DNA from: Rhodoplanes azumiensis
Lineage (GTDB): Bacteria; Pseudomonadota; Alphaproteobacteria; Rhizobiales; Xanthobacteraceae
Direction: 5' to 3'
DNA length: 64,000 nt
Assembly (NCBI RefSeq): GCF_042682915.1
Contig: NZ_JBHUIW010000003.1
Location: forward strand, 186,001-250,000
Below are positions 23,950 to 33,193 of the stretch, in pieces; the stretch's first letter is position 1, and every line of letters starts with the position of its first letter. Below the pieces are notes generated by a model. It had not been told where the DNA came from. It saw only the letters and a program-made list of their open reading frames with translations, and ran no database searches. Position numbers and translations under genes: made by a program.

Positions 23950-25569
23950 TCACTCCATCCCGATCGTCGTGAGATCCTGGAACCAGTGCTGCGCCTGGAC
24001 GAACGTCTTCACCTTGGGCGAGAGCGCGTGCGGGTTGGTGTCGTGCACGACCCAGACCAGCGGCGCGTCGTCGACCACCATGGAGTGGGCGGCGGCCATC
24101 AGCTCGTCCTGCTTCATCGGATCGAAGGTGCGCTTGGCCTCGTCGATGACGGCGTCGACCTTCTCGTTCTTGTAGAAGCCCCAGTTGACGCCGACCGGCG
24201 CCACCTGGCCCGAGTGGAAGAAGCGGATGATGGCGTAGAGCGGATCGGACGTGACATAGGCGATGTTGTTGGCCGTCAGGCCGGCCGACATCTCGTCCTT
24301 GGCGCCCTTGCGCCAGTAGGTGTAGAGCGCCTCCAGCTCGACGACCTTGAAGTCGACCTGGATGCCGATCTCCTTGAAGCTCTCCTGCAGGAACTCGTTC
24401 ATCGGCAGCGACAGCATCTGGCCGGTGCCGCCCTGCGCGATCACGAACGTGGTCTTGAGCGGCTTGTCGGGGCCGTAGCCGGCCTCCTTCACGAGGCGCT
24501 TCGCCTCGGCGAGATCGTACCTGATCTTGAAGGACGGCGCGCCGAACCACGGGCTCGACGGATCGACCTGGCCGACGGCCGGCTTGGCGAGCCCGTTGAG
24601 GAGCTCGAGCATGGCGTCGCGGTCGATCGCGAGATTGAGGGCGCGGCGCAGCCGCACGTCGGTCCAGGGCGAGCCGGGCAGCATGCTGAGATGATAGTTC
24701 CAGACGTGCGGCGTCACGTTGGTGACGATCGTCATGCCGGCCTGTTTCAGGCGCGGCACGGCGTCCGGAGCGGGTGTCTCGATCAGGTCGACCTGGCCGG
24801 CGAGCAGCGCGTTGGTGCGGCTCAGCGCCTCCGGCATGGGGATCAGCACCATGCGGTCGGTCTTCGGCAGGCGGCTCTTGTTCCAATAGTCCGCGTTCTT
24901 GACCAGCTCGGCGCGCTCGCGCGGCACCAGCTTGTCGAGCTTGAACGGCCCGGTGCCGGAGGGCGCGGCCGCGAACTTGTCCCAGTCGCGCCCGAGCTTC
25001 TCGTACTGGGCCGGGCTCGACACCAGGAACCACAGCATCTGATACGGGAAGAAGCTGTCGACCTCCTTGGTGGTGATCTCGACCGTCTTGGCGTCGAGCT
25101 TCTTCCAGCTCGCGACCGAGGGGAGGCGCGGCTTCACCTGGGCGCTCTGGCGCTTGTCGAAATGCGGCGCCTTGTCGTCCAGCACCTTGTCGAGATTCCA
25201 GACCACGGCGTCGGCGTCGAAGGCGGAGCCGTCGTGGAACTTGACGCCGTCGCGCAGCGTGAAGCGCCACTTCTTCTTGTCGGTGGCGTCGACCTCCCAC
25301 TTGGTGGCGAGGCCGGGGATCAGCTTGCCGGGGCGGTCGGCGACGTCCATCTCCCAGGCGACCAGCGGATCGTAGAGCGTGTAGCCGGTGAACTGATACG
25401 CGCCGGCGCCGCGGTCGGGCTGGCCCGAGGTGAGCGGAATGTCGGCGAGCGAGATGCCGTAGCGCACGACCGATTCGGCGTGCGCCGGCAGCCCGGCGAT
25501 CGTCGATCCGGCGACGAACGATCCGACGATCAGGAGGGCCGGGGAGAGACAGCTTTGAAGAAAACGCAT
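23950..25569 (-). CDS. Peptide-type ABC importer substrate-binding protein 2
   Basis: Periplasmic SBP family 5 protein of 539 aa, first gene of the operon. Signal peptide FLQSCLSPALLIVGSFVAGSTIAGLPAHA. Shared features with its paralogue: YGISLADIPLTSGQ, KLIPGLATKWEV, KWRFTLRDGVKFHDGSAFDADAVVWNLDKVLDDKAP, SGTGPFKLDKLVPRERAELV, RRALNLAIDRDAM, VDDAPLVWVVHD. A good ribosome binding site (TGGAGA) precedes ATG 25569, and a sigma-54 type promoter lies 35-50 nt upstream. Confidence 0.92.
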   Translation of the reverse strand: MRFLQSCLSPALLIVGSFVAGSTIAGLPAHAESVVRYGISLADIPLTSGQPDRGAGAYQFTGYTLYDPLVAWEMDVADRPGKLIPGLATKWEVDATDKKKWRFTLRDGVKFHDGSAFDADAVVWNLDKVLDDKAPHFDKRQSAQVKPRLPSVASWKKLDAKTVEITTKEVDSFFPYQMLWFLVSSPAQYEKLGRDWDKFAAAPSGTGPFKLDKLVPRERAELVKNADYWNKSRLPKTDRMVLIPMPEALSRTNALLAGQVDLIETPAPDAVPRLKQAGMTIVTNVTPHVWNYHLSMLPGSPWTDVRLRRALNLAIDRDAMLELLNGLAKPAVGQVDPSSPWFGAPSFKIRYDLAEAKRLVKEAGYGPDKPLKTTFVIAQGGTGQMLSLPMNEFLQESFKEIGIQVDFKVVELEALYTYWRKGAKDEMSAGLTANNIAYVTSDPLYAIIRFFHSGQVAPVGVNWGFYKNEKVDAVIDEAKRTFDPMKQDELMAAAHSMVVDDAPLVWVVHDTNPHALSPKVKTFVQAQHWFQDLTTIGME

Positions 25570-25602
25570 CGACGTCTCCAGCGGGGGTGTGGACGCCGGA
25601 AA

Positions 25603-25618
25603 AGCAATAACGGTGCCA
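25603..25618 (-). promoter_or_regulatory. Sigma-54 (-24/-12) promoter of the peptide importer operon
   Basis: The - strand reads TGGCACCGTTATTGCT from 25618 to 25603. This matches the RpoN consensus TGGCACG-N4-TTGCW at all key positions, with GG and GC exactly 12 nt apart (25617 and 25605). Predicted start of transcription is about 25592, giving a ~23-nt leader before ATG 25569. Found by inspection, not by matrix scoring. Confidence 0.65.
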
Positions 25619-25740
25619 CTGGCCGGAGGTTGATGCCGAAGGGGTTCGCGCGGTGTCGTCGCGGTGCGGCGCGGAAATGATCAGCGAAAGAGCGAATGCT
25701 GGGCAACGGGACGTCGATCCGCGGCGCGAGGCCGCGGCGA

Positions 25741-25760
25741 AACGGTCGCGACGTACCGTT
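25741..25760. promoter_or_regulatory. Candidate activator palindrome upstream of the importer operon
   Basis: AACGGT-N8-ACCGTT, a perfect 6-bp inverted repeat, lies about 125-150 nt upstream of the -24/-12 element at 25603-25618, a normal distance for a sigma-54 activator site. It differs from the CGATGM-N6-KCATCG palindromes near 31.2 kb, so a different activator is implied if it is real. The rest of 25570-25889 shows no gene. Confidence 0.35.
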
Positions 25761-25889
25761 CGCGGCTGTGGCGACGTCCGACTGCACGGGCCGGTGGGCG
25801 GCGCGTGCATACAAGGACGCTGGAGCGGCCGTGTCGTGGCTCGTGGCCGGCGGCGTGGCCGACGCCGTTGGTCGACCCCGCCGGAGCGA

Positions 25890-27242
25890 TCAGGCCGCCT
25901 TGCCGCCGGTGAGCGAGGCGAGGAAGCGCGCCACCTCGCTCTTCAACCGTCCGCTCTCGCCGGCGAGCGAACGGGCCGCGTCGTGGACGTTGCTGGCCGC
26001 GGTCCCCGAGTCGACCGCGCGGGCGTTGACGTCGCTGATGCTGGTCGCCACCTGGGCGGTGCCGGCCGCGGCCTGCTGGATGTTGCGGGCGATTTCGCGC
26101 GTCGCGGTGCCCTGCTGCTCGGCGGCGGCCGCGATGGCGGCGGCGATATCCGAGATCTGCGCGATGGTCGCGCTGATCTCCTTGATGGCGGTCACCGAGT
26201 CGGTGGTCGCCATCTGCATGCCGGAGACCTGGCCGGAGATCTCCTCGGTGGCCTTGGCGGTCTGGGCGGCGAGCGCCTTGACCTCCTGGGCGACCACGGC
26301 GAATCCCTTGCCGGCCTCGCCGGCCCGGGCCGCCTCGATGGTGGCGTTCAGCGCGAGCAGGTTGGTCTGGTCGGCGACGCTCGTGATCAGCTTGACGACG
26401 TCGCCGATGCGGGCGGCGGCCTGCGACAGCGCCGTGATGCGCGCGTCGGTGCGCTCGGCCTGCTTGACGGCCTCGCCGGCGATGCGGCTCGATTCCTGCA
26501 CCTGGCGGGTGATCTCCTGCACCGAGCTCGACAGCTCCTCGGCGGCGGCCGCCACCGTCTCGACATTGGTCGAGGCCTCCTCGGAGCCGGCCGCGACGGT
26601 CAGCGCCAGCGAGCGGGTGTCCTCGGCCGTGCGGGTGAGCTGGCGGGCCGAGTCCTCGAGGCCGTGCGAGGCCGACGAGACGGTCTCGACGATGCCGCCG
26701 ATGCTCGCCTGGAAGTCGGCGGCGACGCGGTTCAGCGACTCGCGCTTGTCGCGCGCGCCGGCCTCGATATAGACCGAGATGGCGAAGTCCATGTCGATCA
26801 TCGCGGCCTTCACGAGCGCGCCGATCAGCTTGGTGCGGCGCTCCGCCGCGGAGCCGAACCAGCCGTCCTTGAACTCGGTCTCGATCATCGCGACGAGCCG
26901 CACCATCACGTAGCTGTAGCCGCCGATGTACCAGCGCGGCTCCAGGCCGAGCTTGTTGTGGGTCTCGCCGATGCGCTTCACCGAGCGGACATAGTCGTCG
27001 CTGAAGTCGCCCTTGACGATGGTCGCCCAGTGCTCGAGCTGCTTCTGCTTGGCGTGGCGCTTGCGCGCGTCGCTCGCGAACATGCCCGACGCGTCCGGGA
27101 AGCGATCCACCTGGGCGTAGAACTGATCGAGAATGCCCGGCAGATGCTTCTCGACGAGGGGACGCATCTCGCGCAGCAGGTTGCGGGTCTCGTCGTCGAT
27201 GTCGGCGAACTGCAGGCGGGCACGAATGTCGGCGTCGCTCAT
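25890..27242 (-). CDS. Globin-coupled methyl-accepting chemotaxis protein (HemAT-like)
   Basis: Soluble haem-based oxygen/redox sensor of 450 aa signalling to CheA. The N-terminal protoglobin domain (about 1-180) has the proximal His (His95) in GETHNKLGLEPRWYIGGYSY. No TM helix is present. The signalling domain (about 200-450) has the standard hairpin tip (DQTNLLALNATIEAARAGEAGKGFAVVAQEVK). Start taken at MSDADIRARL; an upstream in-frame TTG at 27314 sits too close to GGAGG. The next gene leftward is the importer operon, so co-regulation by sigma-54 is possible but unproven. Confidence 0.9.
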   Translation of the reverse strand: MSDADIRARLQFADIDDETRNLLREMRPLVEKHLPGILDQFYAQVDRFPDASGMFASDARKRHAKQKQLEHWATIVKGDFSDDYVRSVKRIGETHNKLGLEPRWYIGGYSYVMVRLVAMIETEFKDGWFGSAAERRTKLIGALVKAAMIDMDFAISVYIEAGARDKRESLNRVAADFQASIGGIVETVSSASHGLEDSARQLTRTAEDTRSLALTVAAGSEEASTNVETVAAAAEELSSSVQEITRQVQESSRIAGEAVKQAERTDARITALSQAAARIGDVVKLITSVADQTNLLALNATIEAARAGEAGKGFAVVAQEVKALAAQTAKATEEISGQVSGMQMATTDSVTAIKEISATIAQISDIAAAIAAAAEQQGTATREIARNIQQAAAGTAQVATSISDVNARAVDSGTAASNVHDAARSLAGESGRLKSEVARFLASLTGGKAA

Positions 27243-27302
27243 CGGGGGGGCCTTTTTCTCTTCGGCGCGAGTGCGGGGCGTCGGGAGGCTCACATTCCAA
27301 AT

Positions 27303-27316
27303 GCAAGATGACAACC
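27303..27316 (-). promoter_or_regulatory. Weak sigma-54-like element upstream of the globin-coupled sensor
   Basis: The - strand reads GGTTGTCATCTTGC with GG and GC 12 nt apart and a good TTGCA -12 box, but the -24 half (AGGTTG) fits poorly. It would start transcription near 27291, 49 nt before the gene. Confidence 0.25.
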
Positions 27317-27518
27317 TCCGGTAAAAGGAGAATTAAAATAAAACTGATAGTCCATTCTGGTTGCTTATCCGAACACGAGCTAGCCGCGGCGCTGCCGCCG
27401 GCGTGGCTCCGCGTCCTTACGGAGTTGAACGGGCCTCGGCGCGCCCCAGATTCACGGTGAGTAGCCCTGCCCGCGGGGCCCGCGGCGGGCCGCTCCTGAC
27501 CGCGCGAGGAGGCTCGCG

Positions 27519-29489
27519 ATGCGGTGGCGTGAGATGGCGTGCCGGCCGCGGGTGCTGATCACGACCGGATGTCGCTCGACCGGGTTATCGACCGGGTTAT
27601 CGCGTCCATGGCGCGGCGTCGCGGCGCGTCTGTCGCGGGTGTTCGCGGGGGCGGTCGCGCTGGTGCTGATCTGCCTGGCGACGTCGGCCGCGGCAGCGCC
27701 CGATCGGCGCGTCGCGCTGGTGATCGGCAACGACGCCTACGTCCATCTCGGGCCGGAGCGGCAGCTCAGGAACGCCGTCGCCGATGCGCGGCTGATGCGC
27801 GACACGCTCGCCGGGCTCGGCTTCGAGGTGATCTTCGTCGCCAATGCCGACCGCCGCACCCTGGTCGACCGCCTGTCCGATCTCGCCGCGCGGGTCGGGC
27901 GCGACGACACCGCCTTCGTCTATTTCGCCGGCCACGGGGTCGCGCTGTCGGGCGCCAATTATCTCCTGCCGTCCGACATCCCGGTGCCGCGCGCCGCCGG
28001 ACGCGGCGAGGAGGGCCGGCTCGCCGAGCACGCGATCGCCGAGGCGAGCGTCGTCGAGCGCCTGGTGCAGGCCGGCGCCCGGGTGTCGATCGTGGTGCTC
28101 GACGCCTGCCGCGACAATCCCCTGCAGGGCAGCGACCGCCGCGCCGTCGGCGGCGCGCGGGGCCTGCTGCCGGGCGCCTCGGCGCAAGGGCTGTTCTCGA
28201 TCTACGCGGCCGGCTTCGGCCAGTCGGCGCTCGACCGGCTGGGACCGGACGACCCGCATCCGAACTCGGTGTTCACCCGCGTCTTCGCCGAGACGCTGAA
28301 GACGCCGGGGCTCGACCTCAAGGCGGTGGCGACCGAGACGCGCCGGCGCGTCGTCGCGATGACCCGGGCGGTCGGCTACGACCAGTTCCCCGCCTATTAT
28401 GATCAGATCGTCGGCGGCGACGTTTTTCTCGCCGGCGGCGATGCCGCGTCCGCGCCGGTCGCACGGCCGACGCAGCCGCAGGGCGAGGGACGGGATCGTG
28501 TCGCGGCGGTGGCGCCGCCGGTCGCCCCCGCCGCGCCGCACGAGACAGAGGCGACACCGGCGGTCGGATTCGCGGCGCCCCCGAAGATGCTCGCCGGGCC
28601 GCTGAGCGACGTGCAGGAGCGCGCGCTGGCGCCGGGCGACCGCTTCACCGACTGCCCGGGCTGCCCCGAGATGATCGTGGTGCCGCCCGGTCGCTTCGGC
28701 ATGGGCTCGCCCGACACCGAGCCGCAGCGCACCGCCAACGAGGGCCCGGTCCAGGTCGTGACGATCGCGCGGCCCGTGGCGGTCGGCCGCAGCGAGGTGA
28801 CGGTCGACCAGTACGCCGCCTTCGTGACGGCGACCGGCCGGCCGACCGCGTCGGCCTGCTACACGCTGGAGGACGGCAATGTGGAGGAGCGCGCCGGGCG
28901 CTCGTGGCGCGATCCGGGCTTTGCGCAGGCCGGCGACCATCCGGTCGTCTGCGTCGGCTGGCACGACGCCGCGGCCTATGCGGCGTGGCTGTCGCAGCAG
29001 ACGGGCCGCGCCTATCGTCTGCCGAGCGAGGCCGAGTGGGAGTATGCGGCGCGCGGCGTGACGGCCGCGGGGCCGGCGCCACGTTATCACTTCGGCGACG
29101 ACGCGGCGGCGATGTGCGGCTACGCCAACGCGGCCGACCTGACGCTGCGCAACGCGCTCGCGGGCCGCGGCCCGACCCTGTTCGTGCCGTGCCGGGACGA
29201 CGCCGTCTACACGGCGCCGGCCGGCCGCTATGCGCCGAATGCGTTCGGGCTCTTCGACATGCACGGCAACGCGGCCGAGTGGGCGGCCGACTGCTGGAAC
29301 GACGGCCATGCCGCCAGGCCGGGCGACGGACGGGCGCGGACGGACGGTGACTGCAGCCGGCGCGTCGTGCGTGGCGGCTCCTGGGTCGACGACGCCCGAC
29401 GGCTGCGCGCCGCCGCCCGCATCATGAACAAGCCCGACGACCGCAGCGCGATCGTCGGGTTCCGGGTGGTGCGCGACCTGGTCCGATGA
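27519..29489 (+). CDS. Caspase-fold protease fused to a SUMF1/FGE-sulfatase domain
   Basis: Exported or membrane-anchored protein of 656 aa. A hydrophobic segment (about 41-60, VFAGAVALVLICLATSAAAA) is followed by a peptidase C14 domain (63-310) with VALVIGNDAY, catalytic His139 in YFAGHG and Cys197 in LDACRDNP. An acidic/Pro-rich linker leads to the SUMF1 domain (about 375-656): VVPPGRFGMGSPDTEPQRTANEGPVQ, GRSEVTVDQYAAFV, LPSEAEWEYAARG, DMHGNAAEWAADCW, RVVRGGSWVDD. Such caspase-SUMF1 fusions (orthocaspases) occur in alphaproteobacteria; the substrate is unknown. The exact Met is uncertain (27519 or 27534); a 12-bp tandem duplication lies in the leader coding part. Confidence 0.88.
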   Translation: MRWREMACRPRVLITTGCRSTGLSTGLSRPWRGVAARLSRVFAGAVALVLICLATSAAAAPDRRVALVIGNDAYVHLGPERQLRNAVADARLMRDTLAGLGFEVIFVANADRRTLVDRLSDLAARVGRDDTAFVYFAGHGVALSGANYLLPSDIPVPRAAGRGEEGRLAEHAIAEASVVERLVQAGARVSIVVLDACRDNPLQGSDRRAVGGARGLLPGASAQGLFSIYAAGFGQSALDRLGPDDPHPNSVFTRVFAETLKTPGLDLKAVATETRRRVVAMTRAVGYDQFPAYYDQIVGGDVFLAGGDAASAPVARPTQPQGEGRDRVAAVAPPVAPAAPHETEATPAVGFAAPPKMLAGPLSDVQERALAPGDRFTDCPGCPEMIVVPPGRFGMGSPDTEPQRTANEGPVQVVTIARPVAVGRSEVTVDQYAAFVTATGRPTASACYTLEDGNVEERAGRSWRDPGFAQAGDHPVVCVGWHDAAAYAAWLSQQTGRAYRLPSEAEWEYAARGVTAAGPAPRYHFGDDAAAMCGYANAADLTLRNALAGRGPTLFVPCRDDAVYTAPAGRYAPNAFGLFDMHGNAAEWAADCWNDGHAARPGDGRARTDGDCSRRVVRGGSWVDDARRLRAAARIMNKPDDRSAIVGFRVVRDLVR

Positions 29490-29658
29490 ACGCCGGTCGT
29501 GGCGGCGGCGCCCTCGGTAGCGTCCCCAATTGATGCCGGGCCGTGGTGCCATAGTGTTCACCGGTCCCACCCGAGCCGGTCGTGGCGGTCCGGACGCCGG
29601 CGGCTCGCGCGTCCTCTCCGTCTCCGCGCCGGCGCCGCCGCCCGACCGGAGACGTGCC

Positions 29659-31179
<1,521 letters not shown>

Positions 31180-31185
<6 letters not shown>

Positions 31186-31286
31186 TGTCCGTCATCGGGG
31201 CGATGCGGTTCGGCATCGCCGCCGTCTCCGCGTCGCGGTGCGGCCGGACGCGCCGCATCCCCGGATCGCGATGACGACGGTCATCG
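31180..31286. promoter_or_regulatory. Three palindromic activator-site candidates upstream of the BKACE operon
   Basis: Three perfect inverted repeats share CGATGM-N6-KCATCG: CGATGA-N6-TCATCG at 31180-31197 (overlapping the activator gene's stop), CGATGC-N6-GCATCG at 31201-31218, and CGATGA-N6-TCATCG at 31269-31286. The first two are 21 bp apart (two helical turns), so they face the same side of DNA. They lie 40-150 bp upstream of the -24/-12 element, as enhancer-type sites should. Confidence 0.7.
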
Positions 31287-31326
31287 CCGGATGCCGAAAA
31301 GCCCTTGTGACGTCGTCGATCGCCGC

Positions 31327-31342
31327 TGGCTTTGGTCTTGCA
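31327..31342 (+). promoter_or_regulatory. Sigma-54 (-24/-12) promoter of the BKACE operon
   Basis: TGGC-N7-TTGCA: TGGC at 31327-31330 and TTGCA at 31338-31342, with GG and GC exactly 12 nt apart. Predicted transcription start is near 31353, 25 nt before ATG 31378. It lies between the sigma-54 activator gene and the operon. Confidence 0.75.
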
Positions 31343-31377
31343 GTCCGTCCTTTCGCACACTGCGAGGATCAGACCGC

Positions 31378-32199
31378 ATGACCAGACAGATCATCACCGT
31401 CGCCACCACGGGCGCCTTTCCCACCAAGGAGCACAACCCCAACATCCCGCTGACCCCGAAGGAGATCGCCGCCGATGTTCACGAGTGCTGGCAGGCCGGC
31501 GCCGGGATCGCGCATCTCCACATGCGTGACGCGGAGGGCCGCGGCACCATGGACAAGGACCGCTTCGCCGAGACGGTGGCGCTGATCCGCGAGCGCTGCG
31601 ACATCGTCCTCAATCTCACCACATCGGGCGACCTGAACGCCACCGACGAGACCCGCATGGCGCATCTGATCGCGCTCGAGCCGGAGCTCGCCTCCTACGA
31701 CTGCGGCTCGATGAACTGGATGCACACGACGCTGTTCATCAACCATCCGAGCTTTCTGGAGGCGCTCGGCCGGACGATGGGCGCGCACGGCGTGCGGCCG
31801 GAGATCGAGGTTTTCGACGCCGGCATGTTCTACAACGCCCAGCACTACATGAAGAAGGGCGTGATTCCGTCGCCCGGCTATTTCCAGTTCGTCCTCGGCG
31901 CCGCCGGCGGCATCGCCGCGACGGTCGAGAACCTGGTGTTCCTGAAGGGCCTGCTGCCGGCCGACGCCAAGTGGTCGGCGTTCGGAATCGGCGCCGCGCA
32001 TCTACCGATCCTCTACGCCACCATCGCGCTCGGCGGCAATGTCCGGGTCGGGATGGAAGACAACGTCTTCTACGCCAAGGGACGGCTGGCGAAGTCGAAC
32101 GCCGAGTTCGTCGAGCGGGCGGCGCGGCTGATCCGCGAGGCCGGCAACGCGGTCGCGACCCCGGCCGAGGTGCGCGAGATCCTGGACCTGCGGCGCTAG
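31378..32199 (+). CDS. BKACE family beta-keto acid cleavage enzyme (DUF849)
   Basis: Enzyme of 273 aa of the 3-keto-5-aminohexanoate cleavage family: a beta-keto acid plus acetyl-CoA gives acetoacetate plus a shortened acyl-CoA. TIM-barrel metal site: His46 and His48 in AHLHMRD, with the late Glu in VRVGMEDN. The substrate-binding region TTSGDLNATDE and ASYDCGSMNW are family-like. Substrate cannot be read from sequence. A good GAGG ribosome binding site precedes the ATG; 9 nt separate it from the dehydrogenase gene. Confidence 0.92.
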   Translation: MTRQIITVATTGAFPTKEHNPNIPLTPKEIAADVHECWQAGAGIAHLHMRDAEGRGTMDKDRFAETVALIRERCDIVLNLTTSGDLNATDETRMAHLIALEPELASYDCGSMNWMHTTLFINHPSFLEALGRTMGAHGVRPEIEVFDAGMFYNAQHYMKKGVIPSPGYFQFVLGAAGGIAATVENLVFLKGLLPADAKWSAFGIGAAHLPILYATIALGGNVRVGMEDNVFYAKGRLAKSNAEFVERAARLIREAGNAVATPAEVREILDLRR

Positions 32200-32208
32200 G
32201 GGGCGACG

Positions 32209-33153
32209 ATGATCAGAACCATCGGGGTCGTCGGCGCCGGGACGATGGGCCACGGCATCGCCGCGGCCTTCACGCTCGGCGGTTTCGACGTGAGACTCCA
32301 GGATCCGAGCGCGGCGGTGCTCGCTGCCGCCAAGCCGCTGATCCGCGAGGAGCTCGACCTTCTGGTCGAGGAGGCCTACGTCGACGCCGCGGCCGCGGCC
32401 GCGGCTCTCGACCGCATCGTGCCGGTCGCCGACCTGAGCGAGGCGGTCGCGCCGTGCGACTTCGTCGTCGAGGCGGCACCGGAACAGCTCGAATTGAAGC
32501 AGTCGCTGTTCGCCGAGCTCGACGCGATCTGCCGGCCCGACGCGGTGCTGGCCAGCAACACCTCGAGCCTGCCGCTCGACGCCATCACGGCCCGACTCGG
32601 GCCGGAGCGCCGGCGCCGCACCATGGTGACGCACTGGTACAACCCGGCGCATCTGATGCCGATCGTCGAGCTCTCCTTCTTCGGCAACATGCCGGAGGCG
32701 GTCTACGCCGAGATCGAGGCGCTGCACCGCGCCGTCGGCAAGCAGACCGTCAAGGTGCTCAAGGACGTGCCGGGGCTGGTCGCCAACCGCATCCAGCAGG
32801 GCGTCGCCCGCGAGGTGTTCTCGATCATCGAACAGGGCATCGCCGCGCCCGAGGACGTCGACCGCGCGCTGAAGTTCGGGCCGGCGTTCCGCTACGCCAC
32901 CACGGGCCAGCTCGAGGTGGCCGACTTCGGCGGCCTCGATATCTGGTGCGTGGTCGGCGACAACCTGCTCGCCGTGATGGACGACTCCCGCCGCGCCAAC
33001 GCGATGCTGCGGGCCAAGGTGCGGGAGGGAAAGCTCGGCCTCAAGTCCGGGGAGGGGTTCTTCACCTATCCGCCCGACCAGGTCGCGGCGATCCGCAGGC
33101 AGTTCATGCGCAAGCTCGTCCATCAGCTCAAGGCGTCCGCGTTCTACGCCTGA
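32209..33153 (+). CDS. 3-hydroxyacyl-CoA dehydrogenase family protein
   Basis: NAD-dependent dehydrogenase of 314 aa. The Rossmann motif GAGTMGHG is at 9-16, catalytic His in MVTHWYNPAHLMP, and the Asn/Ser of SNTSSLPL. The C-terminal helical domain (GLVANRIQQGVAREVFSIIEQG) is complete. With a BKACE neighbour the likely job is oxidising a 3-hydroxy acid (free or CoA-linked) to the beta-keto acid that BKACE cleaves; carnitine dehydrogenases belong to the same fold family. The substrate is inference. Confidence 0.9.
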   Translation: MIRTIGVVGAGTMGHGIAAAFTLGGFDVRLQDPSAAVLAAAKPLIREELDLLVEEAYVDAAAAAAALDRIVPVADLSEAVAPCDFVVEAAPEQLELKQSLFAELDAICRPDAVLASNTSSLPLDAITARLGPERRRRTMVTHWYNPAHLMPIVELSFFGNMPEAVYAEIEALHRAVGKQTVKVLKDVPGLVANRIQQGVAREVFSIIEQGIAAPEDVDRALKFGPAFRYATTGQLEVADFGGLDIWCVVGDNLLAVMDDSRRANAMLRAKVREGKLGLKSGEGFFTYPPDQVAAIRRQFMRKLVHQLKASAFYA

Positions 33154-33193
33154 GCCGCGTCGGAACCGACAAGAACACACGAGGGAAAAACAG

